From Polaribacter vadi (GTDB lineage Bacteria > Bacteroidota > Bacteroidia > Flavobacteriales > Flavobacteriaceae), in the NCBI RefSeq assembly GCF_018861005.1, contig NZ_JAHKQL010000004.1, forward strand, positions 18,183 to 82,182: a stretch of 64,000 nt of DNA, given 5' to 3'. Under the pieces are notes generated by a model. That model saw only the letters and a list, made by a program, of their open reading frames with translations, was not told the origin of the DNA and did no database searches. Below are positions 19,202 to 28,011 of the stretch, one piece after another (the first letter of the stretch is position 1; each line of letters begins with the position of its first letter). A program made the position numbers and the translations under genes.

Positions 19202-19954
19202 ATGTTTTTTTTTAAAAGTAAAGAAATCCCTTTAAACGAATTTTTTCCTGAAGGGTTTATAGATATACATTCACATTTATTACCTGGTATAGACGATGGT
19301 GCCAGAGATATAAATAATTCTATGGAATTGATTCAAAAAATGGCTTCCTATGGAATTAAAAAATTTATTACAACTCCACATATTTTAGGTGATGTCTATC
19401 CAAACACACCAGAAATTATTCGAGGTCAATTAAAATTAGTGAAAGAAGAGCTAAAAAAAAGAAACCTAGATGAAATACAAATTGAAGCTGCTGCAGAATA
19501 CATGATGGACGAGCATTTTTTAACCCTGCTGCAAGAAGATAAAGAAATATTAACCTTAAAAGACAATTTGGTATTGGTAGAAATGTCCTATTTCAGTCCA
19601 CCAAACAACTTGTTCGACATTTTATTTCAACTGGGTTTAAAAGGTTATAAACCAGTTTTGGCACATCCTGAACGTTATGTAAGTTACCACAATAATTTTC
19701 GTATTTTTCAAAAACTTAAAAACGCGGGCTGCTTGTTTCAATTGAATTTATTATCTCTTACCGAAAACTATGGCAAAGGCGTTCAAAAAACAGCAGAAAA
19801 ATTATTAAAAGAAAACCTCTATGATTTTGTAGGCACAGATACCCATCACTTTGAGCATTTAAAATTGTTGCAAAAAATTAGTACTAAAAAGAATTTAAAA
19901 ACTTTACAATCTCTTTTGCTTAATAATGCACAGTTTTTAAGCAATACCAATTAA
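19202..19954 (+). CDS. CpsB/YwqE-type PHP-domain tyrosine-protein phosphatase
   Basis: A metal-dependent phosphatase of the PHP family, 250 residues. Metal-binding motifs are DIHSHLLPGIDDGA (His23, His25, Asp31-32), TPHI, HPERY and the terminal GTDTHHF. In Gram-positive CpsB and YwqE these enzymes dephosphorylate the tyrosine tail of capsule autokinases. A Wzc-type kinase with a Tyr-rich tail is encoded at 23,017-25,422, the obvious candidate partner, although on the other strand. Confidence 0.88.
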   Translation: MFFFKSKEIPLNEFFPEGFIDIHSHLLPGIDDGARDINNSMELIQKMASYGIKKFITTPHILGDVYPNTPEIIRGQLKLVKEELKKRNLDEIQIEAAAEYMMDEHFLTLLQEDKEILTLKDNLVLVEMSYFSPPNNLFDILFQLGLKGYKPVLAHPERYVSYHNNFRIFQKLKNAGCLFQLNLLSLTENYGKGVQKTAEKLLKENLYDFVGTDTHHFEHLKLLQKISTKKNLKTLQSLLLNNAQFLSNTN

Positions 19955-19995
19955 AATATATAAAAATTTTAAATATATTCGCATAAAAAAATTAT

Positions 19996-21417
19996 ATGAT
20001 TTTTAATTCTATAGAGTTTTTAATATTTTTCTTGATTATTTTTATAACATATTGGTGTTTAAATAAAAAACCATTAGTATTTCAAAATATTTTACTATTA
20101 GTTGCTAGTTACTTTTTTTATGGTTGGTGGGACTGGAGATTTCTCGGACTAATAGCTTTTAGTACAATAATTGACTTTTATATAGGAAAAATATTATCTA
20201 AAACAAAACAATCAAAAAAAAGAAAGATTTTATTATTTTCAAGCCTAGCAATTAATTTGGGATTTTTAGGTTTTTTTAAATATTTTAACTTTTTCATAAA
20301 CTCTTTTGAAGAATTATTACAAAATTTAGGAATAAATTTTGACACTTGGACTCTGAAAATCATTCTTCCTGTTGGAATTTCTTTCTATACATTTCAAACT
20401 ATGTCATATACCATTGACGTTTACAAAGAAAAAATAAAACATACTGATAACTTTATTAGCTTTGCAGTTTTTGTTTCTTTTTTCCCTCAATTAGTAGCAG
20501 GTCCTATAGAAAGAGCTTCAAATCTATTACCCCAGTTTCAAAAAAAAAGAAAGTTTAACTTAAAACAATCTATTAACGGGTGCAGTCTAATTGTATACGG
20601 TTTCTTTAAAAAAATAGTAATCGCAGATCGTTTAGCAATTTATGTGAATTCAGTTTTTAATAATGTTGAGACAGCAAATACAATTTCATTAATAATAGCA
20701 GCAGTATTCTTTGCGTTTCAAATTTATGCTGATTTTTCTGGTTACTCCTTAATAGCTAGAGGAATTTCTAAATTAATAGGTTTCGAATTAATGATTAACT
20801 TTAATAAGCCATATCTTGCTACAAATATTTCAGATTTTTGGAGAAGATGGCATATATCATTATCAACATGGTTTAAAGACTACCTATATATTCCTCTTGG
20901 AGGTAATAGAGTGTCTAAGAAAAGAAATTATTATAATTTAATGATTGTATTTGTAACAAGTGGTTTATGGCATGGAGCAAATTGGACATTTGTAATTTGG
21001 GGATTTTTACATGGATTATTTCAAATTATTTATCTCAATTTTATTAGAAAAAGTAGAACTAAATCTTCAGAAAACAAATTTCGTAATTTTATAAAAGTTG
21101 TATTTGTATTTACAATAGTAACGTTAGCTTGGATATTTTTTAGAGCAGAAAACCTTAATCATGCTATAGTATATTTTGAAAAATTAATTCAATTTGATTT
21201 ATCATTTAATCTTAATCAAATTACAGCACAAAAAGGTCCTTTAAATTTATTATTAAGTTTTTTAGCCATTATATTACTTTATTTAACATATTTATTTCCT
21301 AAAGATTTAAAATTTAAAAAGGAAGGTCAGAATATTACTTTTATTATTATTTTTATATTATTAATTTTTATTATTGGTGTTAATGGAAAAGAAGAATTCA
21401 TATATTTTCAGTTTTAG
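19996..21417 (+). CDS. MBOAT-family O-acyltransferase (AlgI-like)
   Basis: A polytopic inner-membrane protein of 473 residues with about ten hydrophobic helices. It carries the MBOAT signatures FFPQLVAGPIERA, FAFQIYADFSGYSLIARG, FWRRWHISLSTWFKDYLYIPLGG and the catalytic-histidine motif GLWHGANWTF near residue 326. AlgI-type proteins move acetyl groups across the membrane for O-acetylation of surface polysaccharide. It overlaps the next gene, an SGNH-like protein, as in AlgI/AlgJ or DltB/DltD pairs. The DNA is more AT-rich than that of its neighbours. Confidence 0.92.
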   Translation: MIFNSIEFLIFFLIIFITYWCLNKKPLVFQNILLLVASYFFYGWWDWRFLGLIAFSTIIDFYIGKILSKTKQSKKRKILLFSSLAINLGFLGFFKYFNFFINSFEELLQNLGINFDTWTLKIILPVGISFYTFQTMSYTIDVYKEKIKHTDNFISFAVFVSFFPQLVAGPIERASNLLPQFQKKRKFNLKQSINGCSLIVYGFFKKIVIADRLAIYVNSVFNNVETANTISLIIAAVFFAFQIYADFSGYSLIARGISKLIGFELMINFNKPYLATNISDFWRRWHISLSTWFKDYLYIPLGGNRVSKKRNYYNLMIVFVTSGLWHGANWTFVIWGFLHGLFQIIYLNFIRKSRTKSSENKFRNFIKVVFVFTIVTLAWIFFRAENLNHAIVYFEKLIQFDLSFNLNQITAQKGPLNLLLSFLAIILLYLTYLFPKDLKFKKEGQNITFIIIFILLIFIIGVNGKEEFIYFQF

Positions 21418-22294
21418 TATTTTTATTTTTAAAATATTTTTGTTTTTAATTATTTTTGGTTATTCTTTTAATTATTTTTTTGAGAATCAAATAATATTTA
21501 AAAGTGAAATAAGTGGTGCTAGTAAGGTTAATAAAATATTAAAAGTTAATAATAGTTCTGAAATACCCATATTTGGTTCTTCACGAGCACAAGGAAATAT
21601 TGTACCTTCAATACTAGGTAATAACTATTTTAATTATGGTATTGATGGTACTCAAAGTAATATTTGGTTGTATTTTTTAGAGCATGAATTAAAAAAAGAG
21701 AAAAACACACCTATTATTATAAACTTTGATTTAAAAGGTTTAATATATTCTGATGGTGATTTAGGTAATTTTATACCTAATTGGAGAGAATCAAAGCAAT
21801 ATCTTAATGATAAAGGTGAATTTTACTATACTATACCGTTTATAAAATATTTTGGACGTTTTGAAAAATATTTTAAATATTTCATAAACAATAAGGTGAA
21901 TTTAACAAAAATTACTGATAAAGGAGGGAGTTTTGAAAAATTTCAGGTTACAAAAGAGATTTTTAATAAAGATATTGAAAAAAGAATGAACACTGAAACT
22001 AAATTCAAAATAGAACCTGAATTAAATAGACAATTCAATAATTTAATAAAATCAACTAACAGAAAAATAATCTTAATAGTTACACCTTACCACGAGTCTT
22101 GCTTTAATAAATTCGATAATATTAATATGGCAACAAACTATTTAAATAAGATTGATTCATTATATAATAATGTAGAGGTAATTGATTTTAAAAACGGAAT
22201 TAAAGAAGATAATTTATTTAAAAATACAACACACTTAAATTATAATGGAGCAGTTAAGATAACTCAAAAATTAAAAAATCACTTCAAAAATTAA
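21383..22294 (+). CDS. SGNH-like membrane-anchored partner of the MBOAT acyltransferase
   Basis: About 303 residues from ATG 21383, overlapping the MBOAT gene by 35 bp. An N-terminal membrane helix (residues 9-33) precedes a periplasmic domain. The block-I-like FGSSRAQG (Ser67 as candidate nucleophile) and the C-terminal NTTHLNYNGA fit the SGNH/AlgJ/DltD class that completes acetyl transfer. The usual Asp three residues before the His is Asn here. No closer family is recognised. Function is inferred from fold motifs and gene pairing. Confidence 0.65.
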   Translation: MEKKNSYIFSFSIFIFKIFLFLIIFGYSFNYFFENQIIFKSEISGASKVNKILKVNNSSEIPIFGSSRAQGNIVPSILGNNYFNYGIDGTQSNIWLYFLEHELKKEKNTPIIINFDLKGLIYSDGDLGNFIPNWRESKQYLNDKGEFYYTIPFIKYFGRFEKYFKYFINNKVNLTKITDKGGSFEKFQVTKEIFNKDIEKRMNTETKFKIEPELNRQFNNLIKSTNRKIILIVTPYHESCFNKFDNINMATNYLNKIDSLYNNVEVIDFKNGIKEDNLFKNTTHLNYNGAVKITQKLKNHFKN

Positions 22295-22970
22295 CAAATA
22301 ACAAAACATAGAAGATTAAGTCTTCTTTCTAAATATTTAATAAAAAGTTAAATAAACTTCAAAAAAATCAACTTAATATAAAAGTAAAGAAAACAATTAG
22401 CCAAAATATTTTAATTTACATCAAAAACCTTCTAATAAATATAAATAACACCAAAATATATAGTTATTTTTTATTTGATTTCAGATCTTATTATTGATAA
22501 AATTCGCATACTTAATAATTAAAATTTTAACTATACAATCGTTATTTTAAAAAAATAGTTCAGATTTAATTAAAAACAATGAAAAACATTATAAATTAAA
22601 AAAATAAATTGTTATTTATTTATAAAGTAAAAATGATTAAATAATAATATTATAACACAAATACGATATCATTAAATTATTTTTTAATTTATGTAAAAGA
22701 ATTACTTCTCTCTATTTTTTTTAGTCCAAAGAATAATGGAATTTAGATTTGAAATAAATAGATAATTAATAAATTCAACTTTTAATTTGAACTTAAAAAA
22801 GTTATCAATTCTAAATCAAAGAGAACTGAATCCTAAATTCAACTTTCTTTAAGGTTCAAGTTACATCAAACATAATAGATTTATTTTCAAAAAAGTTAAA
22901 ATTCAATAGAGTTAGATATTTACTAATAAAAGATTTACTTAAATTGAAACTCTTTTAAAGAAAAGTTACA
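22295..22970. other. AT-rich gap without a recognisable gene
   Basis: About 680 bp of extremely AT-rich sequence between the SGNH-like gene and the terminator of the polysaccharide array. No reading frame with coding character, RNA gene or clear repeat is seen. It may be decayed DNA at the edge of an exchanged segment. Confidence 0.6.
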
Positions 22971-22971
22971 A

Positions 22972-23008
22972 AAAAAAAGTGGAGTTTTGCACTCACTCCA
23001 CTTTTTTT
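22972..23008 (-). terminator. Terminator of the polysaccharide array
   Basis: A 14-bp perfect stem (AAAAAAAGTGGAGT / ACTCCACTTTTTTT) with a 9-base loop lies 9 bp after the wzc stop. It closes the long minus-strand gene array. Confidence 0.9.
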
Positions 23009-23016
23009 AACACCAT

Positions 23017-25422
23017 TTATGATTTAAACATTCGTTTATACCATGGTACTTTTTGTGCTTCTTCTAAATAACCCACTCCATAACCATAACCATAACTATA
23101 ACCATAACCATAACCATAACCTCTAGTCATGTCTGTATCGTTTAATACAATGGCCATATTATTTAATTTTTGTTCGGTATATAAGTTTTGTGCTACTTTT
23201 AGCATGCGTTTATCTAAATAATTTGCTCTAGATACATATAAAGTAATGTCTGCATATTTCGAAATTAAAAAAGTATCCGTTACCAAATTAACAGGTGCTG
23301 TATCCACAATGATAAAATCATAATCTTGTTTCACCTCTGCAAATAATTGTTTAATTCGATCTCCTAACAATAACTCAGCTGGGTTAGGTGGAATAACACC
23401 AGAAGCAATAATATCTAAGTCTTTAATTTCTGAGATGGTAAACTTAATGTCCTCTAAAGTCAAGGATTCATTCGTTATAAAGTTTGTAATCCCTTTACGT
23501 TCTGGAATTCCTAAATATTCCGTCACTTTAGGCGCTCTTAAGTCTACCCCTAATAATAATACCTTTTTATTCGATAAAGATAAGGCTGCTGCCAAATTGA
23601 TAGAGATAAACGATTTCCCTTCTCCACTGGTGGTTGAGGTTACAAAGATCGTTTTCCCTTTTTCATTGGCTTTGGAAGCCAACATAAAATCTAAGTTAGT
23701 ACGGATCAATCGAAAAGCTTCTGCAGTACTAGTTCTCGAATCACTTTTAATCACTACCTTTTCATCAGTTTCCGAGTGAGGAACATCGCCTAAAAATGGA
23801 ATGGTGGTAAGGTCTTCAATATCTTTACGAGAATGAATTTTAGTATCCAATACATTTTTAATGTAAATGACAACTAATGGTAATAGAAAACCAATGAATA
23901 AAGCGACTAGATAATTAATTTTCTTTTTTGGAGCAACAGCTAAACCATTAGAATAGGCATAATCAATAATTTTAGCATTAGGCACAGTGACCGCCAAAGA
24001 AATATCCGTTTCTTCTTTTTTCTTTAGCAGATAGGAATACAATTCTGAATAAATTTCTTTTTGACGTTCTATATCAATCATCCCTCGTTCAATCAAAGGA
24101 ATATTAGAGATTTTAGCAGATACCTTTTGAGCTTCTTGCTTCAATTGTTCCAATTGTATTTCTAAAGATTTTTGCAAATTCGATATACTCGCCAATAGAC
24201 TTTTTTTCAAGACCTCAATTTGTCTGTTCAATTCAATCAATTGCGGATTCAACTTCCCAGCAATCACGACTAATTTATTTTTTTGTAAAACCAATTCATT
24301 GTATTGCGCTATAGAAGATGTTATTGCTGCGTCTGTAAAGCCCAAGTTGGTAGGTATAATTTCATTAGTTTCCGATTCTTTCCCCAATTTTTTTAAAATC
24401 CAATTTGCCAAACTCAATTGACTTTGAATATCTACAATTTTAGTATTATTTAAAGAAACTTGTTCCAAAGCCAATTCTCCTTCTAATGAAAGTCCAGTAA
24501 TTCCGTATTTGGTTTTATAATCTTTTACATCATCTTGAGCCAAGGCCAAATAGCCGCCCACCGTTTTTAAGCGTTCATTAATAAAATTCTTGGTTTTTTT
24601 AGAAACCAAATTTTTATCATTGATGGCATCCATATTGTATTGTTTCACCAATTCGTCTAAGATAGCGGTAGCCTTAGTTTTTACGGCATCAATTAAATTT
24701 AACTTTAGCACACTTGAATTTTTATCGATAGTGCTGATATTAATTCTTCCTCTATAATTGTCAATCACTTTGTCTCTTGATGATATTGCAACAACAATTG
24801 GTTTATTAAAATGAATTGATTTTAAATCTTCAGTTTTAATAATTTGAAAGGAATGCTTTGTATTCCCCAAATTTATATTAAACCCTGTTGTAAGAGATTG
24901 CTCTTTTTCAATATCATTGATTAATAATGTTTCAGCATCTTGAATCGTTACGACAAAAGTAGTATCAATTTTATTCTTTGAATATGATTTGCCTAAAAAT
25001 TGGATTTTGAATGGAAGGGAACCAAACATTTCTATTGTTTTGACTCTTCCCTGATAAAAGTACTGTATTTGTAAATCTAAAGAATCTACCACATGTCCGA
25101 TAATCTTGCGAGACTTTAAAATTTCAATTTCATTTTCCGGATTGTTGGCAGAACCTCCCCCGATGATGCCCAAATCCTCAAAGGCAGCCAATTCCGTAGA
25201 AATCCCCGATTTTTGATTGTCCTTAATCATAATTGAACCAGTTGCACTATAAGTAGGAGTAGTATAACGCAAATACACAAAAGCCAACCCTAAAGCTAAT
25301 ATGAGAGATAATACAAACCATTTCCAATAAATTAAATATTTGTCAATTTCCTCCCTAAGATTCATCGAATCATTTTCTTCCAATTGATTAGTCATCATAA
25401 AATTACTATTGTTTTCTTGCAT
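23017..25422 (-). CDS. wzc: Polysaccharide co-polymerase / tyrosine autokinase (Wzc-like)
   Basis: An 801-residue BY-kinase that controls chain length and export. The Wzz domain lies between two membrane helices (about residues 34-53 and 508-527), with a coiled-coil-rich periplasmic part. The cytosolic kinase has Walker A TSGEGKS near residue 600, Walker A' LLLGVDLRAPK and Walker B DFIIVDTAP. The C-terminal tail is a run of Gly-Tyr pairs (GYGYGYGYSYGYGYGVGY), the expected autophosphorylation cluster. It starts 3 bp after wza. The tail is encoded by a hexamer tandem repeat. Confidence 0.95.
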   Translation of the reverse strand: MQENNSNFMMTNQLEENDSMNLREEIDKYLIYWKWFVLSLILALGLAFVYLRYTTPTYSATGSIMIKDNQKSGISTELAAFEDLGIIGGGSANNPENEIEILKSRKIIGHVVDSLDLQIQYFYQGRVKTIEMFGSLPFKIQFLGKSYSKNKIDTTFVVTIQDAETLLINDIEKEQSLTTGFNINLGNTKHSFQIIKTEDLKSIHFNKPIVVAISSRDKVIDNYRGRINISTIDKNSSVLKLNLIDAVKTKATAILDELVKQYNMDAINDKNLVSKKTKNFINERLKTVGGYLALAQDDVKDYKTKYGITGLSLEGELALEQVSLNNTKIVDIQSQLSLANWILKKLGKESETNEIIPTNLGFTDAAITSSIAQYNELVLQKNKLVVIAGKLNPQLIELNRQIEVLKKSLLASISNLQKSLEIQLEQLKQEAQKVSAKISNIPLIERGMIDIERQKEIYSELYSYLLKKKEETDISLAVTVPNAKIIDYAYSNGLAVAPKKKINYLVALFIGFLLPLVVIYIKNVLDTKIHSRKDIEDLTTIPFLGDVPHSETDEKVVIKSDSRTSTAEAFRLIRTNLDFMLASKANEKGKTIFVTSTTSGEGKSFISINLAAALSLSNKKVLLLGVDLRAPKVTEYLGIPERKGITNFITNESLTLEDIKFTISEIKDLDIIASGVIPPNPAELLLGDRIKQLFAEVKQDYDFIIVDTAPVNLVTDTFLISKYADITLYVSRANYLDKRMLKVAQNLYTEQKLNNMAIVLNDTDMTRGYGYGYGYSYGYGYGVGYLEEAQKVPWYKRMFKS
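23078..23119. repeat. Hexanucleotide tandem repeat coding the Wzc tyrosine tail
   Basis: Seven tandem units of CCATAA on the plus strand (one is CTATAA) encode Tyr-Gly pairs on the minus strand. Gain or loss of units keeps the frame and changes the number of tail tyrosines. Confidence 0.9.
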
Positions 25423-25425
25423 AAT

Positions 25426-26199
25426 TTATCGAATTAGCAAAGTGATTAAAGAAACCAATAAACCGGTTACAGAAATAAAAAGTGAGGTATTAGAATTGGC
25501 GGAAGCAGACTGAATTTTAGCATAATTGGGTGCCACATACACCACATCATTCTGTTGCAAATAGTACACGGGTGAAGTAAAAATTTCTTTAGACAATAGA
25601 TCCACTTGATACTGTATCTTCTTACCATTCTCTTCACGATTGACCACCACATTGTGTCTTTGACCGGAAATGTTTAAATCTCCTGCCAAACCTATGGCTT
25701 CCAAAATCGTAATTCGCTCATTAGGCACTGTATAACTTCCAGGTATACGCACATCACCCAATACGGTTACTTTATAATTAGTGATACGTATATTTATGTT
25801 CGGGTTTAAAATATAATCCGGTTCAAGTTTTCCTTTTAAAAAGTCTATTAACTCATCTCTAGTCAATCCCCCTATTTTTAATTTACCTAAAACCGGAAAA
25901 TCAATTTCCCCATTGGTATCTACCAAATAACTTTGCTGTTGTGCCACCCCAATGGCAGAATTGGAAGAAGTAGAATAGGTTACGGCTGACAAGTTAAAAG
26001 GACGTACCGCTTCTGTATCTAAAGCAGTAATGGTGATTTGTAATACATCGTCGGGTTTGATGATGGTTTTGTAACTGTTGGACACTTTAGACTGATCTAT
26101 TTCGTCATTTTGAAAATAAATAATGTCTTTTTTGGAGACACAGGAAGACATCAACACAAAAACAAAGATTCCTAGAAAATACGTACTCTTTTTAATCAT
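25426..26199 (-). CDS. wza: Polysaccharide export outer membrane lipoprotein (Wza-like)
   Basis: A 257-residue lipoprotein with lipobox Cys20 (LMSSC). The Poly_export domain (IIKPDDVLQITITALDTEAVRPFN ... DFPVLGKLKIGGLTRDELIDFL) is followed by an SLBB domain (VTVLGDVRIPGSYTVPNERITILEAIGLAGD) and a hydrophobic C-terminal helix (LFISVTGLLVSLITLLI). This is the outer-membrane channel for the polymer. It is shorter than E. coli Wza, as usual in Bacteroidota. It precedes wzc by 3 bp. Confidence 0.93.
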   Translation of the reverse strand: MIKKSTYFLGIFVFVLMSSCVSKKDIIYFQNDEIDQSKVSNSYKTIIKPDDVLQITITALDTEAVRPFNLSAVTYSTSSNSAIGVAQQQSYLVDTNGEIDFPVLGKLKIGGLTRDELIDFLKGKLEPDYILNPNINIRITNYKVTVLGDVRIPGSYTVPNERITILEAIGLAGDLNISGQRHNVVVNREENGKKIQYQVDLLSKEIFTSPVYYLQQNDVVYVAPNYAKIQSASANSNTSLFISVTGLLVSLITLLIR

Positions 26200-26325
26200 A
26201 AATTAATTTTTTGCTAAAATAACATAAATTTTAAAATACTATCTAATTTTATCTTTTTAAACATTAAAATAAGGTTTGTACAGGTGCTTTCAATTTTTAA
26301 AGCGTTGGTCTCTGCATCTAGATAG

Positions 26326-26417
26326 GTCAGTTCGAGTGATTTTATTATTTTATCAACATTCTTTCGGCATCTCGATACAAATTGCTTCCTTTCGTCATCA
26401 ATTCACTCGATGTGACA
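26326..26417. repeat. Interspersed inverted-repeat element, copy 1
   Basis: A 92-bp element starting GTCAGTTCGAGTGATTTT and ending TTCACTCGATGTGACA. The ends are imperfect inverted repeats of each other. It has the same length and ends as copy 2, and the middle is diverged. Confidence 0.8.
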
Positions 26418-26451
26418 CTCCCTTTACTTTTATCCAATAACAACCAAAGCT

Positions 26452-26543
26452 GTCAGTTCGAGTGATTTTGATTTTTCATCAAAATTGTATCGAGAACTCA
26501 GTACAAATTGACTCCTTTGATCATCAATTCACTCGATTTGACA
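26452..26543. repeat. Interspersed inverted-repeat element, copy 2
   Basis: A 92-bp element in the same orientation as copy 1, with ends GTCAGTTCGAGTGATTTT and TTCACTCGATTTGACA, and an inner segment AATTGTATCGAGAACT that is also found in the half-copy at 53,752-53,806. Confidence 0.8.
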
Positions 26544-26569
26544 ACCATCCTATTTTTATCTAATCACCA

Positions 26570-27961
26570 TTAAAAGGCATTTTCATCCTTCTTAAAAAAC
26601 ATGGACCAGGCCGTAATTACTACAATTTTTACATCTAAAAAAAAGCTCCAGTTTTCTACATACCAAATATCGGCATTGGCTCTATTTTCCATGTCTTTAA
26701 CTTGTTTGGTTTCTCCACGGTAGCCATTGATCTGTGCCCAACCGGTTACTCCAGGTTTAGCAAAGTGTCGCACCATAAACTTGTCTACCAAAACCCGGTA
26801 TTCTTCGGTATGCTTGAGCATGTGGGGTCTAGGCCCCACCAAAGACATGTTGTTGAGTAATACATTAAAGATTTGTGGTAATTCGTCAATACTGGTTTTA
26901 CGCATAAAAGCCCCAAACTTAGTAACTCTCGAATCATTCTTGGTAGCTTGTACTGAATCGGATTCTTTGTTTACGGTCATGCTTCGAAATTTAAAGCAAT
27001 CAAAGGCGTTGCCATCTTGTCCTGTTCTTTTTTGTACAAAAAAAACAGGACCTTTACTTGTCAACTTGATAATAATTGCAATGACTGGGAATAACCACGA
27101 AAATACGAGCAATACCACTATAGAAGAAAAAGTAACATCAAAAGCCCTTTTAATAAAACGATTGGTAAAACTCTTTAAAGGCTCACTTCTCAATTTCATA
27201 ATCGGAATTTGCTGAATGTAATTGATGGAAAAGCGTTGGGACAAATACTCCGAAAATTCTGGAATCACCCGTACCCGAATCATATGATTATCCGCATAAC
27301 GAAACAAATCATTGATCAATTTGCTTTGATGGTAAGGCAAAGAAATGATAATTTCATGCACATGGTTTTTTTCTAAAAAATCAAATATCTGGGATAATTT
27401 CCCCTTAAAATGGGCTTGTAAATCATCGGTGATGTTTGCATCCGTAAACAAACCCGAGATTTTAAACCCGTAATTGGCATTGAAATAGACGTTATCAATC
27501 AATTTCAGGATGTTTTCATTCATTCCTACCAACACAATCTTGCTATAATTATAACCTTTTCTTCGATACACCTTCACCAAAGTATAGGAAACAAGGCGCC
27601 AGCATAAAACCAAAACAGAAAAAATCAATAACAAATACAAAAAGAAGACCCGAGAAAATTTATAATCGGTAATAAAAAAAATAAGCCCCCCACATAAAAA
27701 ACCGAAAGTGACTAGTGTATATAAATTCTTCCCCAATAATTTGTGCATGTATATAATTCTGGGTGCTTCGTAGATATCAAACTTTAAATTAAGCCCCACC
27801 CATAAGAAACAACCAACTACAATAAAGCTATTGTAAAAAATTAAACTTGGAATTCGCCCTTGAAACACCCAATAATTCGCCACAAAAAAGGCAATCACGA
27901 ATAGCAATACATCTACAATCGAGAAGATTAAGGGAATAAATTTGGATTTATTTTTTTTCAT
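26570..27961 (-). CDS. Undecaprenyl-phosphate glycosyl-1-phosphate transferase (WcaJ/WbaP-like)
   Basis: A polyprenyl phosphoglycosyltransferase of 463 residues that starts polymer assembly by loading a sugar-1-phosphate, likely glucose, on undecaprenyl phosphate. Four N-terminal membrane helices and a CoA-binding-like domain (KIVLVGMNENILKLID) precede a fifth hydrophobic segment near 285-305. The C-terminal bacterial sugar transferase domain shows KRAFDVTFS, KGPVFFVQKRTGQDG, CFKFRSM, TSIDELPQ, SLVGPRPH and KPGVTGWAQING. This matches the WcaJ group in length and order. Confidence 0.93.
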   Translation of the reverse strand: MKKNKSKFIPLIFSIVDVLLFVIAFFVANYWVFQGRIPSLIFYNSFIVVGCFLWVGLNLKFDIYEAPRIIYMHKLLGKNLYTLVTFGFLCGGLIFFITDYKFSRVFFLYLLLIFSVLVLCWRLVSYTLVKVYRRKGYNYSKIVLVGMNENILKLIDNVYFNANYGFKISGLFTDANITDDLQAHFKGKLSQIFDFLEKNHVHEIIISLPYHQSKLINDLFRYADNHMIRVRVIPEFSEYLSQRFSINYIQQIPIMKLRSEPLKSFTNRFIKRAFDVTFSSIVVLLVFSWLFPVIAIIIKLTSKGPVFFVQKRTGQDGNAFDCFKFRSMTVNKESDSVQATKNDSRVTKFGAFMRKTSIDELPQIFNVLLNNMSLVGPRPHMLKHTEEYRVLVDKFMVRHFAKPGVTGWAQINGYRGETKQVKDMENRANADIWYVENWSFFLDVKIVVITAWSMFFKKDENAF

Positions 27962-28011
27962 ACTTTTTTTTATTAGTCATAAAGATACATTTTAACATAA
28001 CTCGTTGCATG

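Larger units (their letters stand above)
26200..26569. other. Gap between wcaJ-like gene and wza holding a duplicated repeat
   Basis: The 370-bp gap has no gene. It contains two tandemly placed 92-bp inverted-repeat elements (26326-26417, 26452-26543). The 120 bp next to wza may hold its own promoter, but no clear TAnnTTTG is seen. Confidence 0.7.

Noticed and set aside
26326-26543. Insertion sequence
   Set aside because: The elements have inverted ends but are 92 bp long and have no transposase gene; they are listed as dispersed repeats.
26727-27215. A 162-codon plus-strand frame
   Set aside because: It is antisense to conserved motifs of the phosphoglycosyltransferase gene.
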